Shown piece after piece: positions 23,445 through 32,173 of a stretch of DNA of 64,000 bases (position 1 is its first letter; each line of letters opens with the position of its first letter). This stretch comes from an uncultured Prevotellaceae bacterium (GTDB lineage Bacteria; Bacteroidota; Bacteroidia; Bacteroidales; Bacteroidaceae), in the NCBI GenBank assembly GCA_902771155.1, contig CACXVS010000021.1, forward strand, positions 1 to 64,000, written 5' to 3'. The position numbers were made by a program, and so were the translations under genes. The notes beneath the pieces were generated by a model. The model was not told where the DNA came from, made no database searches, and was given only the letters and a program-made list of their open reading frames with translations.

Positions 23445-25085
23445 GTGAGGTATTTAGCTTGGATCTGGCGCAACACAAGAGGCATCCGGGGCAACTCGGC
23501 TGTACGTATTGTGGCAGGAATGGTACGAGTACTGCTTGGCCTGCTGATGGTATGGCTTTGCAAGTTTTTCATTGATGTCACAATCCGTACAGGTACATCC
23601 AAAGACATTATCGTCATGATTGTTCTTCTGGTGTTGACTGTCATGGGAGGAATTTTACTCAGACAGGCCTATTATTACATGACCATTTCTGCCAATACCA
23701 TACAATCCAACACCATTAGACTCCGTCTGTTCAGTCTGTTATTTAACAGAGAGTTATATCAAGAGCAGAACCTTCATTCTGGTGATGTAGCCTCTCGAAT
23801 GACAAAGGATATAGAGGTTGTGAGCAATGCCACGACATCTACCATACCTGATTTAATAATTACCGGTTTCCAACTGATTGGAGCTTTTCTGCTGTTGTAT
23901 TCCATGGATAAGAATCTGGCGTGGGTCATCTTACTTCTTACCCCCATTGCCATATCCTTTGGCAAGCTAATATCCAATCAATTACGGAAAATGACATTGG
24001 ATATTCGTCAAGATGAAAGTCGCATTCAGATGCAAATACAGGAAGGTATGGAGTTGAACGCCATCCTACGAGCTCTGAACAGCGAAGATTGGATCACTGA
24101 CCGACTCGACTCTTTACAACAGAAATTAAAAGGTAATATGATGCGGAGAGCTCGTTTTACCGTTCTTATGCGCATTACATTCGGGACTGCATTCGGACTT
24201 GGATATATGCTTGCTTTTATTTGGGGAGGTCTCCAGTTGAGAAGCGGTGCCATCACCTTTGGTGTAATGACGTCATTTCTACAGCTTGTTGGTCAGATAC
24301 AGCAGCCTATCTTATCACTTCTGAATACTATAACATCCCTTATACACACTACTGCAAGTATCGACCGATTGGAAGAGCTTGAATCAGAAACCACATCCCC
24401 CAAAGATGCAACATCTCCTTCTGATGATAAAGATACCACCCTTTCACCTGTTGGAGTTGAAGCCAAGGATGTTTGCTTTCATTATGCAACCGGTGACCGC
24501 ATGGTGATTAATCATTTCACCCATTCATTTCTGCCAGGCAGTAAAACAGCACTAATGGGACCGACAGGCATTGGTAAGACAACCCTTTTTCGTATGATGC
24601 TTGCTCTTATAAGGCCTGATAGCGGCAGCATATCCCTATATATAAATAAGGTGGAAGAGCCTGTCAGTGAAAACACGCGCAGGCATTTCGTCTATGTCCC
24701 TCAAGGCAATACCCTGATGAGTGGTTCCATCCGCTTCAATCTTCTATTGGCTAATCCCGATGCTACCGACGAGCAGTTAAAGGAGGTACTCCAGACCGCT
24801 GTTGCGGAATTCGTATTCGACCTACCCGAAGGACTGGATACCGACCTAGGCGAACGTGGTGGTGGCTTGAGTGAAGGTCAGGCTCAGCGCATAGCGATAG
24901 CACGCGGTCTGCTACGTCCGGGTAATATCCTTTTGCTTGACGAGATAAGCGCCTCCCTCGATGAACAGACAGAACAATTACTCTATACCCGTCTTTTTGA
25001 AAAATACCCTCAGAAGACCATGATCTTCATTACGCATCGGTCTTCCGTCAGTGAACTCTGCGATCATGTCATTCATATAAAATAA
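23445..25085 (+). CDS. ABC exporter, fused permease-ATPase
   Basis: GTG at 23445 begins a 546-residue half-transporter: a transmembrane domain of about six helices (residues 20-295) followed by an ATPase with Walker A 'GPTGIGKTTLF' (about 372), Q-loop 'YVPQG', signature 'GLSEGQAQRIAIARGL' (about 475), Walker B 'NILLLDEISASLD' (about 495) and the H-loop 'ITHRSS'. There is no N-terminal C39 peptidase domain, so leader removal would need a separate protease, and the S26-like enzyme at the head of the operon is the obvious candidate. A linker of Ser/Thr/Pro/Asp residues precedes the ATPase domain. It is expected to export the mature peptide. Confidence 0.88.
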   Translation: MRYLAWIWRNTRGIRGNSAVRIVAGMVRVLLGLLMVWLCKFFIDVTIRTGTSKDIIVMIVLLVLTVMGGILLRQAYYYMTISANTIQSNTIRLRLFSLLFNRELYQEQNLHSGDVASRMTKDIEVVSNATTSTIPDLIITGFQLIGAFLLLYSMDKNLAWVILLLTPIAISFGKLISNQLRKMTLDIRQDESRIQMQIQEGMELNAILRALNSEDWITDRLDSLQQKLKGNMMRRARFTVLMRITFGTAFGLGYMLAFIWGGLQLRSGAITFGVMTSFLQLVGQIQQPILSLLNTITSLIHTTASIDRLEELESETTSPKDATSPSDDKDTTLSPVGVEAKDVCFHYATGDRMVINHFTHSFLPGSKTALMGPTGIGKTTLFRMMLALIRPDSGSISLYINKVEEPVSENTRRHFVYVPQGNTLMSGSIRFNLLLANPDATDEQLKEVLQTAVAEFVFDLPEGLDTDLGERGGGLSEGQAQRIAIARGLLRPGNILLLDEISASLDEQTEQLLYTRLFEKYPQKTMIFITHRSSVSELCDHVIHIK

Positions 25086-25120
25086 AAGAACCTGCATGAT
25101 TATGCAGGTTCTTCAGTTTT
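25086..25120. terminator. Bidirectional terminator between ABC exporter and peptide gene
   Basis: AAGAACCTGCAT (25086-25097) and ATGCAGGTTCTT (25102-25113) form a perfect 12-bp stem with a GATT loop, followed by CAGTTTT on the plus strand and preceded by an A-run that serves the minus strand. It starts at the base after the exporter stop and serves both convergent transcripts. Confidence 0.75.
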
Positions 25121-25156
25121 GTCCTAAAGTTCTCAAAGAAACTATGCAAGTTCTCT

Positions 25157-25285
25157 TTAGAGAGCTTCTTCACCACCATCATCGTGGGTTCCAGCCTCAG
25201 CACCACTTGCTTCTTCTGTCTCGAACAAAGTAGGAATCTCATACTTGAACTCCTCCATTTCAGGAGTAAAATACTGCTTTTTCAT
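25157..25285 (-). CDS. Putative RiPP-like precursor peptide (42 residues)
   Basis: A short gene on the minus strand, convergent with the exporter, encodes 42 residues. The N-terminal part 'MKKQYFTPEMEEFKYEI' contains Y5-x-x-P8-x-M10, close to the YxxPxL motif by which lasso-peptide leaders bind their PqqD-like partners. The C-terminal half is acidic and Gly/Ala-rich ('EEASGAEAGTHDDGGEEAL') with no cysteine; Ser27 and Thr33 are possible kinase targets. It has its own good promoter and shares a terminator hairpin with the exporter operon. Precursor status is inferred from size, motif and neighbours. No cyclase or protease of the lasso type (B2 or C protein) is adjacent, so the mature product's chemistry is unknown. 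Confidence 0.6.
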   Translation of the reverse strand: MKKQYFTPEMEEFKYEIPTLFETEEASGAEAGTHDDGGEEAL

Positions 25286-25329
25286 TTCTTACCAAATTTT
25301 TAAATTAAACGTTTAATTGAATTCGAGTG

Positions 25330-25364
25330 CAAATATACGAATTTTTTAAATAATAAAAAACAAA
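25330..25364 (-). promoter_or_regulatory. Predicted promoter of the 42-residue peptide gene
   Basis: On the minus strand TTTG (25364-25361) and TATATTTG (25337-25330) are 23 bp apart, with a 44-nt leader to the ATG. The surrounding 25286-25438 is very AT-rich and holds no hairpin after the capsule operon's last gene, so read-through from that operon is also possible. Confidence 0.6.
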
Positions 25365-25438
25365 TTCACTAAAAAATTACAATAAGGGCTCATTTTTTTG
25401 CCAAATCGTCAGTAATCACACATAAAAACTTCTCATGA

Positions 25439-26620
25439 TTATATAAACTTGCAATACTCAGAGAGTATCTTATCTCTCGCGTAGGTTGTCAGAGCCAACT
25501 CCCTCGCCTTTCGGCCCATCTCAGCAAAACGGTTCCTATCCTGCAGAGAAAGAGATTGGAGGAATTTTAATATTCCTTGTTTATCCGTTGGAACAAAACA
25601 ATAACCAATTTCATTTTCCTTTACCAGGCGCCAAATCTCGCTGTCTCGAGAACCAATAAATAAGATTGGTTTTCCCGCTGCCATGATATTATAGGCTTTC
25701 GAAGGGACTCCAAGACCGTACATACCATCTACCAATGTAACAAGACTTAGATCACAATCCTGAATAATCTGTTCATACTGGTTTCTTGTATAAAACCCAT
25801 GCTGATAGATATTATCCAATTTCCATTCTTGAATGGTGTTCATGATAGTCGAGCACATGGCTCCACCACCCCAGATGGAAAGCAAAACAGATTTGTTTTC
25901 AGCCTCTTTAAAGACCTCCAGGAAATCCATCAATCCCTGAACACGCCCAATATTACCTGCATACTGGATTTCTATCTTGTCAAGACAAGGTCTGGCTGGA
26001 CTGACATTAATCCATGGATCAGCCCAATTGGTAATGACCTTTACAACTGCCTTACTATTATATTGACTGATTTTATTCCGGATCAACTCTTCCATATCCC
26101 GACCTATCGCAATGATTTTATCGGCTTTTGCATAGGAACGGTTAAATTTCCACAATAACAATCTGTACAGCAGCGACTGTTCACTACGTATAACTCCTGC
26201 GGGGATCACATTTTCCGGAAATAAGTCGTGGGTTAAGATGGTCAACTCAAACCGTTTGATTTTCTTGATAAAACTGGCTATCACAAGGAATGGAGCCGGA
26301 TTTGTTACGACAAGGACTTTGTCCTTCCGTTTACTTTTAAATAACAAGATCCCAGCAAAGGAAATGGTGATCAACAATAAACGTATCGAGCGTGTAAAAA
26401 GTTTATCCTTGCTTAGATTAAACGACCTGACCCGATGAATTTTTATCGACTCCTTAAGATGACTAACTGATGCTATACGCGAAGATTTTGGTCCACAGAT
26501 GACGTGGACCTCATATTTTTCCGACAAGGCATTGGCGATGTTCGTCAGAATATAGGCTGTTGCCGTTTCGTCCGGATAAAAGAACTCCGAAACAATCCAA
26601 AGTCTTTTATTCATGTCCAT
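25439..26620 (-). CDS. wbuB: WbuB-like glycosyltransferase (GT4), probable L-FucNAc transferase
   Basis: The ATG at 26620 (preceded by GGAGA) gives 393 residues: 'MDMNKRLWIVSEFFYPDET', a GT4/GT-B fold start typical of WbuB, with 'NALSEKYEVHVICGP' next. The donor-binding half contains 'IQYAGNIGRVQGLMDFLEVF' and 'GLGVPSKAYNIMAAGKPILF' with the conserved E/D-rich acceptor loop 'SEIWRLVKENEIGYC'. WbuB proteins transfer N-acetyl-L-fucosamine in O-antigen or capsule units, and the three preceding genes make that donor. It overlaps capG by 14 bp and is the last gene of the operon. Confidence 0.82.
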   Translation of the reverse strand: MDMNKRLWIVSEFFYPDETATAYILTNIANALSEKYEVHVICGPKSSRIASVSHLKESIKIHRVRSFNLSKDKLFTRSIRLLLITISFAGILLFKSKRKDKVLVVTNPAPFLVIASFIKKIKRFELTILTHDLFPENVIPAGVIRSEQSLLYRLLLWKFNRSYAKADKIIAIGRDMEELIRNKISQYNSKAVVKVITNWADPWINVSPARPCLDKIEIQYAGNIGRVQGLMDFLEVFKEAENKSVLLSIWGGGAMCSTIMNTIQEWKLDNIYQHGFYTRNQYEQIIQDCDLSLVTLVDGMYGLGVPSKAYNIMAAGKPILFIGSRDSEIWRLVKENEIGYCFVPTDKQGILKFLQSLSLQDRNRFAEMGRKARELALTTYARDKILSEYCKFI

Positions 26621-27776
26621 CTTTTCTCCACACCATTTTATTGACAACACCTGTATAACTCTGTATCAACTTCACCACCTTTGTCGAAACATTCTCTTCT
26701 ATATAGTCTGGTACAGGAATGCCGTGGTCTCCCTGGTTTGACAATGAAACCGCAGTATCAACGGCTTGCAATAGTGATGCTTCCTCAATACCTGCGATAA
26801 CGAAACAGCCTTTGTCTAAGGCCTCAGGCCGCTCTGTAGAGGTACGAATACATACCGCAGGGAAAGGTCGGTTAACACTGAGGAAGAAAGAAGCCTCTTC
26901 TGGAAGCGTTCCACTATCAGAAACCACAACGAAAGCATTCATCTGCAAGCAGTTATAGTCATGAAAGCCAAGAGGCTCATGCTGAATAACACGATAATCT
27001 AACTGAAAACCGCTTTCCTTGATGCGCTTCTGACTTCTTGGATGACATGAATAGAGAATTGGCATATCATACTTTTCTGCCATTTTGTTGATGGCAGAGA
27101 ATAGAGATACAAAGTTCTTTTCTGTATCGATATTCTCCTCACGATGGGCAGACAGAAGGATATACCTTCCTTTCTCTAACCCTAATCGTTCGTGAATATC
27201 CGATGCTTCTATCTGTCCAAGATTCTGGTGCAACACCTCTGCCATCGGACTGCCGGTAACGAAAGTGCGTTCCTTAGGAAGGCCACACTCTGCCAGATAG
27301 CGACGGGCATGCTCGGAATAAGCCATATTCACATCACTGATGATATCCACAATACGGCGGTTGGTCTCCTCTGGCAGGCATTCGTCCTTACAACGGTTAC
27401 CTGCTTCCATATGGAAAATAGGTATATGCAACCGTTTGGCACCTATCACACTGAGACAAGAGTTTGTATCGCCTAACACCAAAACGGCATCTGGCTTCGT
27501 TTCAACCATTAGTTTATATGATTGAGCAATGATATTGCCAATTGTTTCACCCAAATCTGCACCAACAGCCTCCATATAGACATCAGGATCTGCCAGTTTC
27601 AAATCCTTGAAGAACACACCGTTCAGATTATAGTCATAATTCTGGCCTGTATGGGCTAATAAGGTATCGAAATACTGTCTGCACTTATTGATAACTGCCG
27701 AAAGCCGGATAATCTCCGGTCGCGTACCAACAATAATCAGTAACTTTAGTTTGCCATTATTCTTAAAACTCGCCAT
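26607..27776 (-). CDS. capG: UDP-N-acetyl-hexosamine 2-epimerase, last step of UDP-L-FucNAc synthesis
   Basis: The 389-residue protein is a non-hydrolysing UDP-HexNAc 2-epimerase with 'KLLIIVGTRPEIIRL' at the N-terminus, 'VLVLGDTNSCLSVI' and 'FHMEAGNRCKDECLPEETNRR'. The third-enzyme role (CapG/FnlC/WbjD) is supported by its place directly after capE and capF, sharing a TAATG overlap of one base with capF. The product is UDP-N-acetyl-L-fucosamine. A WecB role (UDP-ManNAc) is an alternative but less likely in this context. Confidence 0.85.
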   Translation of the reverse strand: MASFKNNGKLKLLIIVGTRPEIIRLSAVINKCRQYFDTLLAHTGQNYDYNLNGVFFKDLKLADPDVYMEAVGADLGETIGNIIAQSYKLMVETKPDAVLVLGDTNSCLSVIGAKRLHIPIFHMEAGNRCKDECLPEETNRRIVDIISDVNMAYSEHARRYLAECGLPKERTFVTGSPMAEVLHQNLGQIEASDIHERLGLEKGRYILLSAHREENIDTEKNFVSLFSAINKMAEKYDMPILYSCHPRSQKRIKESGFQLDYRVIQHEPLGFHDYNCLQMNAFVVVSDSGTLPEEASFFLSVNRPFPAVCIRTSTERPEALDKGCFVIAGIEEASLLQAVDTAVSLSNQGDHGIPVPDYIEENVSTKVVKLIQSYTGVVNKMVWRKDGHE

Positions 27777-28936
27777 TATCTTTTTTCATTTACTATTTCA
27801 TAGAAAGTGTCGGGATGCTCTGGGTCAAAGCTCTCATTGGCCCACACAATCGTAACCAAGTCCTCTGTCTCCGACAAATTAATCAGGTTGTGGGTATAGC
27901 CCGGAAGCATCTGGTAGGCCTCCATTTTCTCGCCCGATACCTCATACTCGATCACCTCGTCAGTACCAATCTTGCGTTCCTGAATGAGGGCATGTCCAGC
28001 CACAACAATAAACATCTCCCATTTGCTGTGATGCCAGTGTTGTCCTTTGGTAATGCCAGGCTTAGAGATATTGATGCTGAACTGACCGGAATTTTGTGTC
28101 TTCATCAACTCCGTAAACGAGCCTCGCTGGTCAACGATCATCTTCAAAGGGATGGGAATCTTCTCCTTAGGAAGATAACTCTGATAGGTGGAGTATAATT
28201 TCTTTGCAAACGAGCCTTCAGGTATTTCCGGCAAGATGAGTGTAGAAGGTTGGGCGTGGTACTTGCCAAGGAGATCGACGATTTCACCCAGAGTCACATC
28301 ATGGACGACAGGAACCTCGTAATAATTGCCACTGGCATGACCTTTTCCCTCAAGGGCATCCAGTAATTCTCTGATAACATCATCGATATACACTAAATGC
28401 AATAGAGTTGAGGGATCGTTCACCTGGATGGGCAGATCATGAGCAATGTTATGGCAGAACGTGGCCACCGCTGAGTTATAATTCGGACGACACCATTTGC
28501 CAAAGATATTTGGGAAACGATATACTAAAACTGGGGCGCCAGACTCCTTCGAATAGTCGAACAGCAATTGTTCTTCTGCCCGCTTTGATTCCCCGTACGG
28601 ATTGTTCAGACCAGCTTGGATCGACGAGGATATCATCACCGGGCATCTATTATGGCAACGTCTTAAGCCATCCAGAACTTTTGACGCGAAGTCGAAATTA
28701 CCCTTCATAAACTCAGAAGGATCTTTCGGGCGATTCACGCCTGCCAGATGGAACACGAAATCTGCTTGCCGACAGTAATCCGCCAGTGCCTCTTCCGGTG
28801 TCTCTATATCATATTCAAATATCTCTTCGATTTTCAAGGCAGGACGTGTCCTGTCTTTTCCATCTCTCAGATTCTTCAGGGACTCACACAGGTTTTTACC
28901 GACAAACCCCTTTGCTCCTGTAACCAATACCTTCAT
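27776..28936 (-). CDS. capF: CapF-type bifunctional epimerase/reductase with cupin
   Basis: The ATG at 28936 gives 386 residues in two parts. An extended SDR domain (about 1-245) begins 'MKVLVTGAKGFVGKNLC' and has 'NNPYGESKRAEEQLLF' with the YxxxK catalytic pair. A C-terminal cupin (about 250-386) has 'GQHWHHSKWEMFIVVAGHAL' with metal-binding histidines. This fusion is the CapF/WbjC/FnlB architecture, which C3-epimerises and then reduces the intermediate of the UDP-L-FucNAc pathway. It is followed seven bases after capE's stop region and overlaps capG by one base. Confidence 0.9.
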   Translation of the reverse strand: MKVLVTGAKGFVGKNLCESLKNLRDGKDRTRPALKIEEIFEYDIETPEEALADYCRQADFVFHLAGVNRPKDPSEFMKGNFDFASKVLDGLRRCHNRCPVMISSSIQAGLNNPYGESKRAEEQLLFDYSKESGAPVLVYRFPNIFGKWCRPNYNSAVATFCHNIAHDLPIQVNDPSTLLHLVYIDDVIRELLDALEGKGHASGNYYEVPVVHDVTLGEIVDLLGKYHAQPSTLILPEIPEGSFAKKLYSTYQSYLPKEKIPIPLKMIVDQRGSFTELMKTQNSGQFSINISKPGITKGQHWHHSKWEMFIVVAGHALIQERKIGTDEVIEYEVSGEKMEAYQMLPGYTHNLINLSETEDLVTIVWANESFDPEHPDTFYEIVNEKR

Positions 28937-28948
28937 AAACAACGAAAC

Positions 28949-30043
28949 TTATTCTGATCTGATTTCTTTTGTCCTTGTTCTGCTTATCAAACCAAGGTCT
29001 TCCCTGATAAAGCGGAGTTTTAACAGCATCTCTTTCATCTCCTCTTTATTTAGAAGTCGTGTATTATGAGAATGATAGTCCTCAAATTTCGAAACATCCT
29101 CATTACCAACCGTAAAGTAGTCATCATAATTTAGCCCACGTGAGTCACAAGGAATACGATAATAATCTCCCATGTCTATGGCACGTACCATCTCTTCGCG
29201 GGTTACCAGTGTTTCATAGAGTTTCTCACCATGACGCGTTCCAATGACCTTTATTTCCGGGGTGTAACCGATAAAAGGTTTACCTGTACCTTTGACGGGC
29301 ATCTTGGAATAAACATCTATCAGAGCTTGGGCCAACACCTCCAGAGAGGCCGCCGGAGCTTTCTGAACAAAGAGGTCTCCATTATGACCATGCAAGAAAG
29401 CATAAACCACAAGATCTACAGCATCCTCAAGTGTCATCATAAAACGGGTCATATTAGGATCTGTGATGGTAATAGGTTTCCCTTCTTCCATCTGCTCCAC
29501 CCATAATGGTATAACACTGCCACGACTCCCCATGACATTACCATAGCGTGTACAACAGATTGTGGTAGCTGCATGATCTCCCAATTCACGACCTTTTGAT
29601 ACGGCCACCTTCTCCATCAAGGCTTTCGACATACCCATCGCATTGATGGGATAGGCAGCCTTGTCGGTAGAAAGCACAACGACCTTCTTCACACCATGTT
29701 CTATCGCAGAGTCCAGCACATTCTCCGTACCGAGGATGTTGGTACGCACTGCTTCCGATGGAAAGAACTCACAACTGGGCACTTGTTTCAGGGCAGCTGC
29801 AGAAAACACGTAATCAACGCCTTTCATGGCCACATCTACAGATGATTTCTGCCTGACATTACCTATATAAAACTTGACTTTCGGATTATGCAATGCATGT
29901 CGCATATCATCCTGTTTCTTCTCATCACGACTGAATATTCTTATCTCACGGATGTCAGAATCTATAAAACGTCTCAAAACAGCGTGACCGAAGGATCCCG
30001 TGCCACCTGTTATCAAAAGGACTTTATCTTTAAAATCAGACAT
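28949..30043 (-). CDS. capE: UDP-N-acetylglucosamine 4,6-dehydratase / 5-epimerase
   Basis: The 364-residue enzyme starts 'KDKVLLITGGTGSFGHAVL' (NAD-binding GxxGxxG) and catalyses the first step toward UDP-L-FucNAc. It shows the CapE/WbjB pattern: 'STDKAAYPINAMGMSKALME', in which the usual SDR tyrosine is replaced by methionine ahead of the lysine (MGMSK), and 'TRYGNVMGSRGSVIPL'. It opens the capE-capF-capG block, 14 bp after the nucleotidyltransferase gene. Confidence 0.92.
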   Translation of the reverse strand: MSDFKDKVLLITGGTGSFGHAVLRRFIDSDIREIRIFSRDEKKQDDMRHALHNPKVKFYIGNVRQKSSVDVAMKGVDYVFSAAALKQVPSCEFFPSEAVRTNILGTENVLDSAIEHGVKKVVVLSTDKAAYPINAMGMSKALMEKVAVSKGRELGDHAATTICCTRYGNVMGSRGSVIPLWVEQMEEGKPITITDPNMTRFMMTLEDAVDLVVYAFLHGHNGDLFVQKAPAASLEVLAQALIDVYSKMPVKGTGKPFIGYTPEIKVIGTRHGEKLYETLVTREEMVRAIDMGDYYRIPCDSRGLNYDDYFTVGNEDVSKFEDYHSHNTRLLNKEEMKEMLLKLRFIREDLGLISRTRTKEIRSE

Positions 30044-30057
30044 ATAAACTTATTATC

Positions 30058-31140
30058 TTAACTATTTTGTATTCTTGCAGAATGTTTCCCTATTCGAAGA
30101 GGCATGGTCTTTGCAATGTATTGCCACCACTTCATATCCATTACTAATGTTTCACTGAGGGCAAACCGGATCATCTTCAGTCGTCTCTTCTCTTCTTTCA
30201 CAAGCTGTTTCAGAGCAGAGACCTTTGTGTCAGTATCTTTTTTTATAGTAACGGCGTCATCCAGCATCCATTGCCCCCTGTGCTCGTCCATTTCGGTCAA
30301 TATCAGTTGCTCATCAAGCAGCATGACATGTACAAGTATCCACATCACAGCCCCACCCACTCTTCTTAATCCCAGTCGTTGAAGCTGAGCAGAGACTTCG
30401 TTGCGTTCCTCATCAGTTGATGACTGAAGGAGAAAGAAATAATCGACCAATTGCCTCATAGAGACATCTCCACCAAGAAAATGCCGTTGGATATGGGCCA
30501 ACTGCATCACCAGATCGAATTTCTTCGAGGGAACATAGAATCCATTATATAATTGACTCTGAGTTTTTAACTCATTTTCCAAATATGCCTGAATTCTATG
30601 GTTGGTTATCGGATTATAATTACCTGATGACGGACGGAAATGCACTTCTACGATCACCCCTTTATCATTTCTTTTTAGCTGCACATGATGATAGTCTAGA
30701 TGACTCCATGTTTTTATTCCTTTGTTACGGAGATAACTGATGACAGCATCCTTACCGCCTTCTACCCAAATATCTATATCACCCGTATTACGACGCATCG
30801 GATCTGGATATAAGCGTGCATTTGCCGGACCTTTCATGATAACTGTCCTCAACCCATCATTCTCAAACTGCTGTGTCAGTCTGACGGCCTCACTATTGAG
30901 CAGTTGATTTCTCTTTTTAATCAATTCTGTATGCAAATACCACTCCATCATCAACTTTCGGGGAGGTAATGATGCTTTCGGTAAAGATTCTACAGCCGAA
31001 AAAAGAACACCCCCCAACCTCAAGTGCTTTGCCAGTTTATATACTGACTGCCATTCCTCATCTGAGATAGGTTCAGGCAATTCCTTGCTCGTACCTAATG
31101 ACAATCGCAATAATTTGCATGCTGTGCTATTTAAGAACAT
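30058..31140 (-). CDS. NTP_transf_5-like nucleotidyltransferase-fold protein
   Basis: The 360-residue protein has 'TVIMKGPANARLYPDPMRR' and 'TGDIDIWVEGG', the K-G...YP.p..R...D-x-D arrangement of the NTP_transf_5 (PF14907) family, a minimal nucleotidyltransferase fold. The rest is helical. Function in polysaccharide loci is unknown. Members of this family also occur next to HprK-like kinases and PqqD-like proteins in some lasso-peptide clusters, which is notable because such a cassette lies 5 kb away. It overlaps the glycosyltransferase gene upstream by 14 bp and is therefore part of the operon. Confidence 0.72.
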   Translation of the reverse strand: MFLNSTACKLLRLSLGTSKELPEPISDEEWQSVYKLAKHLRLGGVLFSAVESLPKASLPPRKLMMEWYLHTELIKKRNQLLNSEAVRLTQQFENDGLRTVIMKGPANARLYPDPMRRNTGDIDIWVEGGKDAVISYLRNKGIKTWSHLDYHHVQLKRNDKGVIVEVHFRPSSGNYNPITNHRIQAYLENELKTQSQLYNGFYVPSKKFDLVMQLAHIQRHFLGGDVSMRQLVDYFFLLQSSTDEERNEVSAQLQRLGLRRVGGAVMWILVHVMLLDEQLILTEMDEHRGQWMLDDAVTIKKDTDTKVSALKQLVKEEKRRLKMIRFALSETLVMDMKWWQYIAKTMPLRIGKHSARIQNS

Positions 31141-32173
31141 CCTTTACCGAACTATTAAATTTCCTATAATAAAAAGTATTCAGAAAACGGTTTCTGCAAG
31201 AATCAGAGAAAGACGCATGGTTATTCTTGATTTTGAGCAAAGCGTCCGCAATCTCATGATAGTCTGTATTGTTATTAATCGCGACAACCTCCTTCCCGTC
31301 TTCCACAAACTCCGACAAGTTCTTCTTCAAAACAATGGCAGGTGTTCCAAACATGAATGACTTTGCCAAGACTCCACTCTGAGTGGTTCGTGTATAGGCA
31401 TTCCAAATGGCAATGGATTCCGAGAAGAAATTATTAATCTGAGCGTCTGTCAATGGCACTCCGTCAAAGATGGTCAACCTTCTTGTGTTGATGAGAATGA
31501 TGGTGTCTGTAGTACGAGTCACCTTATTTCTCGTCGCAATCAGGAAGTTAAAGTCAGGCAGTTGGTTGTTCAGGATAGCCCATTTTACAAAAGCCATGTA
31601 TTCTTCAAAAGAATGATCGGGTGCAACAGTTCCAATATAAGAAAAGAACTTTCTCTCTATCTTCCCCGTCTTTTTGGCCTGCTCATCATCATATAACAAT
31701 GGCAAATAATAATAATTAGGATTCTTATATAAAGGGTTGGATTCATAATAGCTAATGGCCTTCTTTGATGGAATAAAGATTAAATCCGACCATCTTACAG
31801 TCAAGGTATTAACCATATTGACAACCCGTAATTTCATCATCTTCAACCATGAGAAACCAGCAGCCCTATAGGTAGAGTATTTATCCAATGGTTCATGGAA
31901 CAGATAGACGATCTTACATTCCTTCTGCCGTTTCAGTGACCTGATCTCCAACAGATTCTTATAACTGGGGAACATGAAAACAGCCAAAGAACATGCTTCT
32001 GGCTTATTCATGCCATATACGATATAACGACAATCAGCAGGGATAAACTCAGTAAAACCTTTATCAATATACAACCAGCTCTCATAACCTAATTCCTCAT
32101 ACTGCCGATAGTAGGCCACCATATGGGAAACATGCCCTGGATTGAAGTTTAGTGAAATTATATAAGCACGCAT
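31127..32173 (-). CDS. Probable GT-B glycosyltransferase of the capsule locus
   Basis: From the ATG at 32173 the product has 348 residues. It begins 'MRAYIISLNFNPGHVSHM', has 'IFIPSKKAISYYES' and 'KFFSYIGTVAPDHSFEEYM', and ends with a donor-site-like region: 'RTTQSGVLAKSFMFGTPAIV' then 'NLSEFVEDGKEVVAI'. This is the general layout of GT4-type retaining transferases, though the match is weak. It overlaps the flippase gene by 16 bp. The sugar it transfers cannot be told. Confidence 0.62.
   Translation of the reverse strand: MRAYIISLNFNPGHVSHMVAYYRQYEELGYESWLYIDKGFTEFIPADCRYIVYGMNKPEACSLAVFMFPSYKNLLEIRSLKRQKECKIVYLFHEPLDKYSTYRAAGFSWLKMMKLRVVNMVNTLTVRWSDLIFIPSKKAISYYESNPLYKNPNYYYLPLLYDDEQAKKTGKIERKFFSYIGTVAPDHSFEEYMAFVKWAILNNQLPDFNFLIATRNKVTRTTDTIILINTRRLTIFDGVPLTDAQINNFFSESIAIWNAYTRTTQSGVLAKSFMFGTPAIVLKKNLSEFVEDGKEVVAINNNTDYHEIADALLKIKNNHASFSDSCRNRFLNTFYYRKFNSSVKDVLK

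Noticed and set aside
21865..25285. Canonical lasso-peptide cluster
   Set aside because: No asparagine-synthetase-like cyclase and no transglutaminase-like B2 protease are present, so only the recognition, kinase and export parts match.
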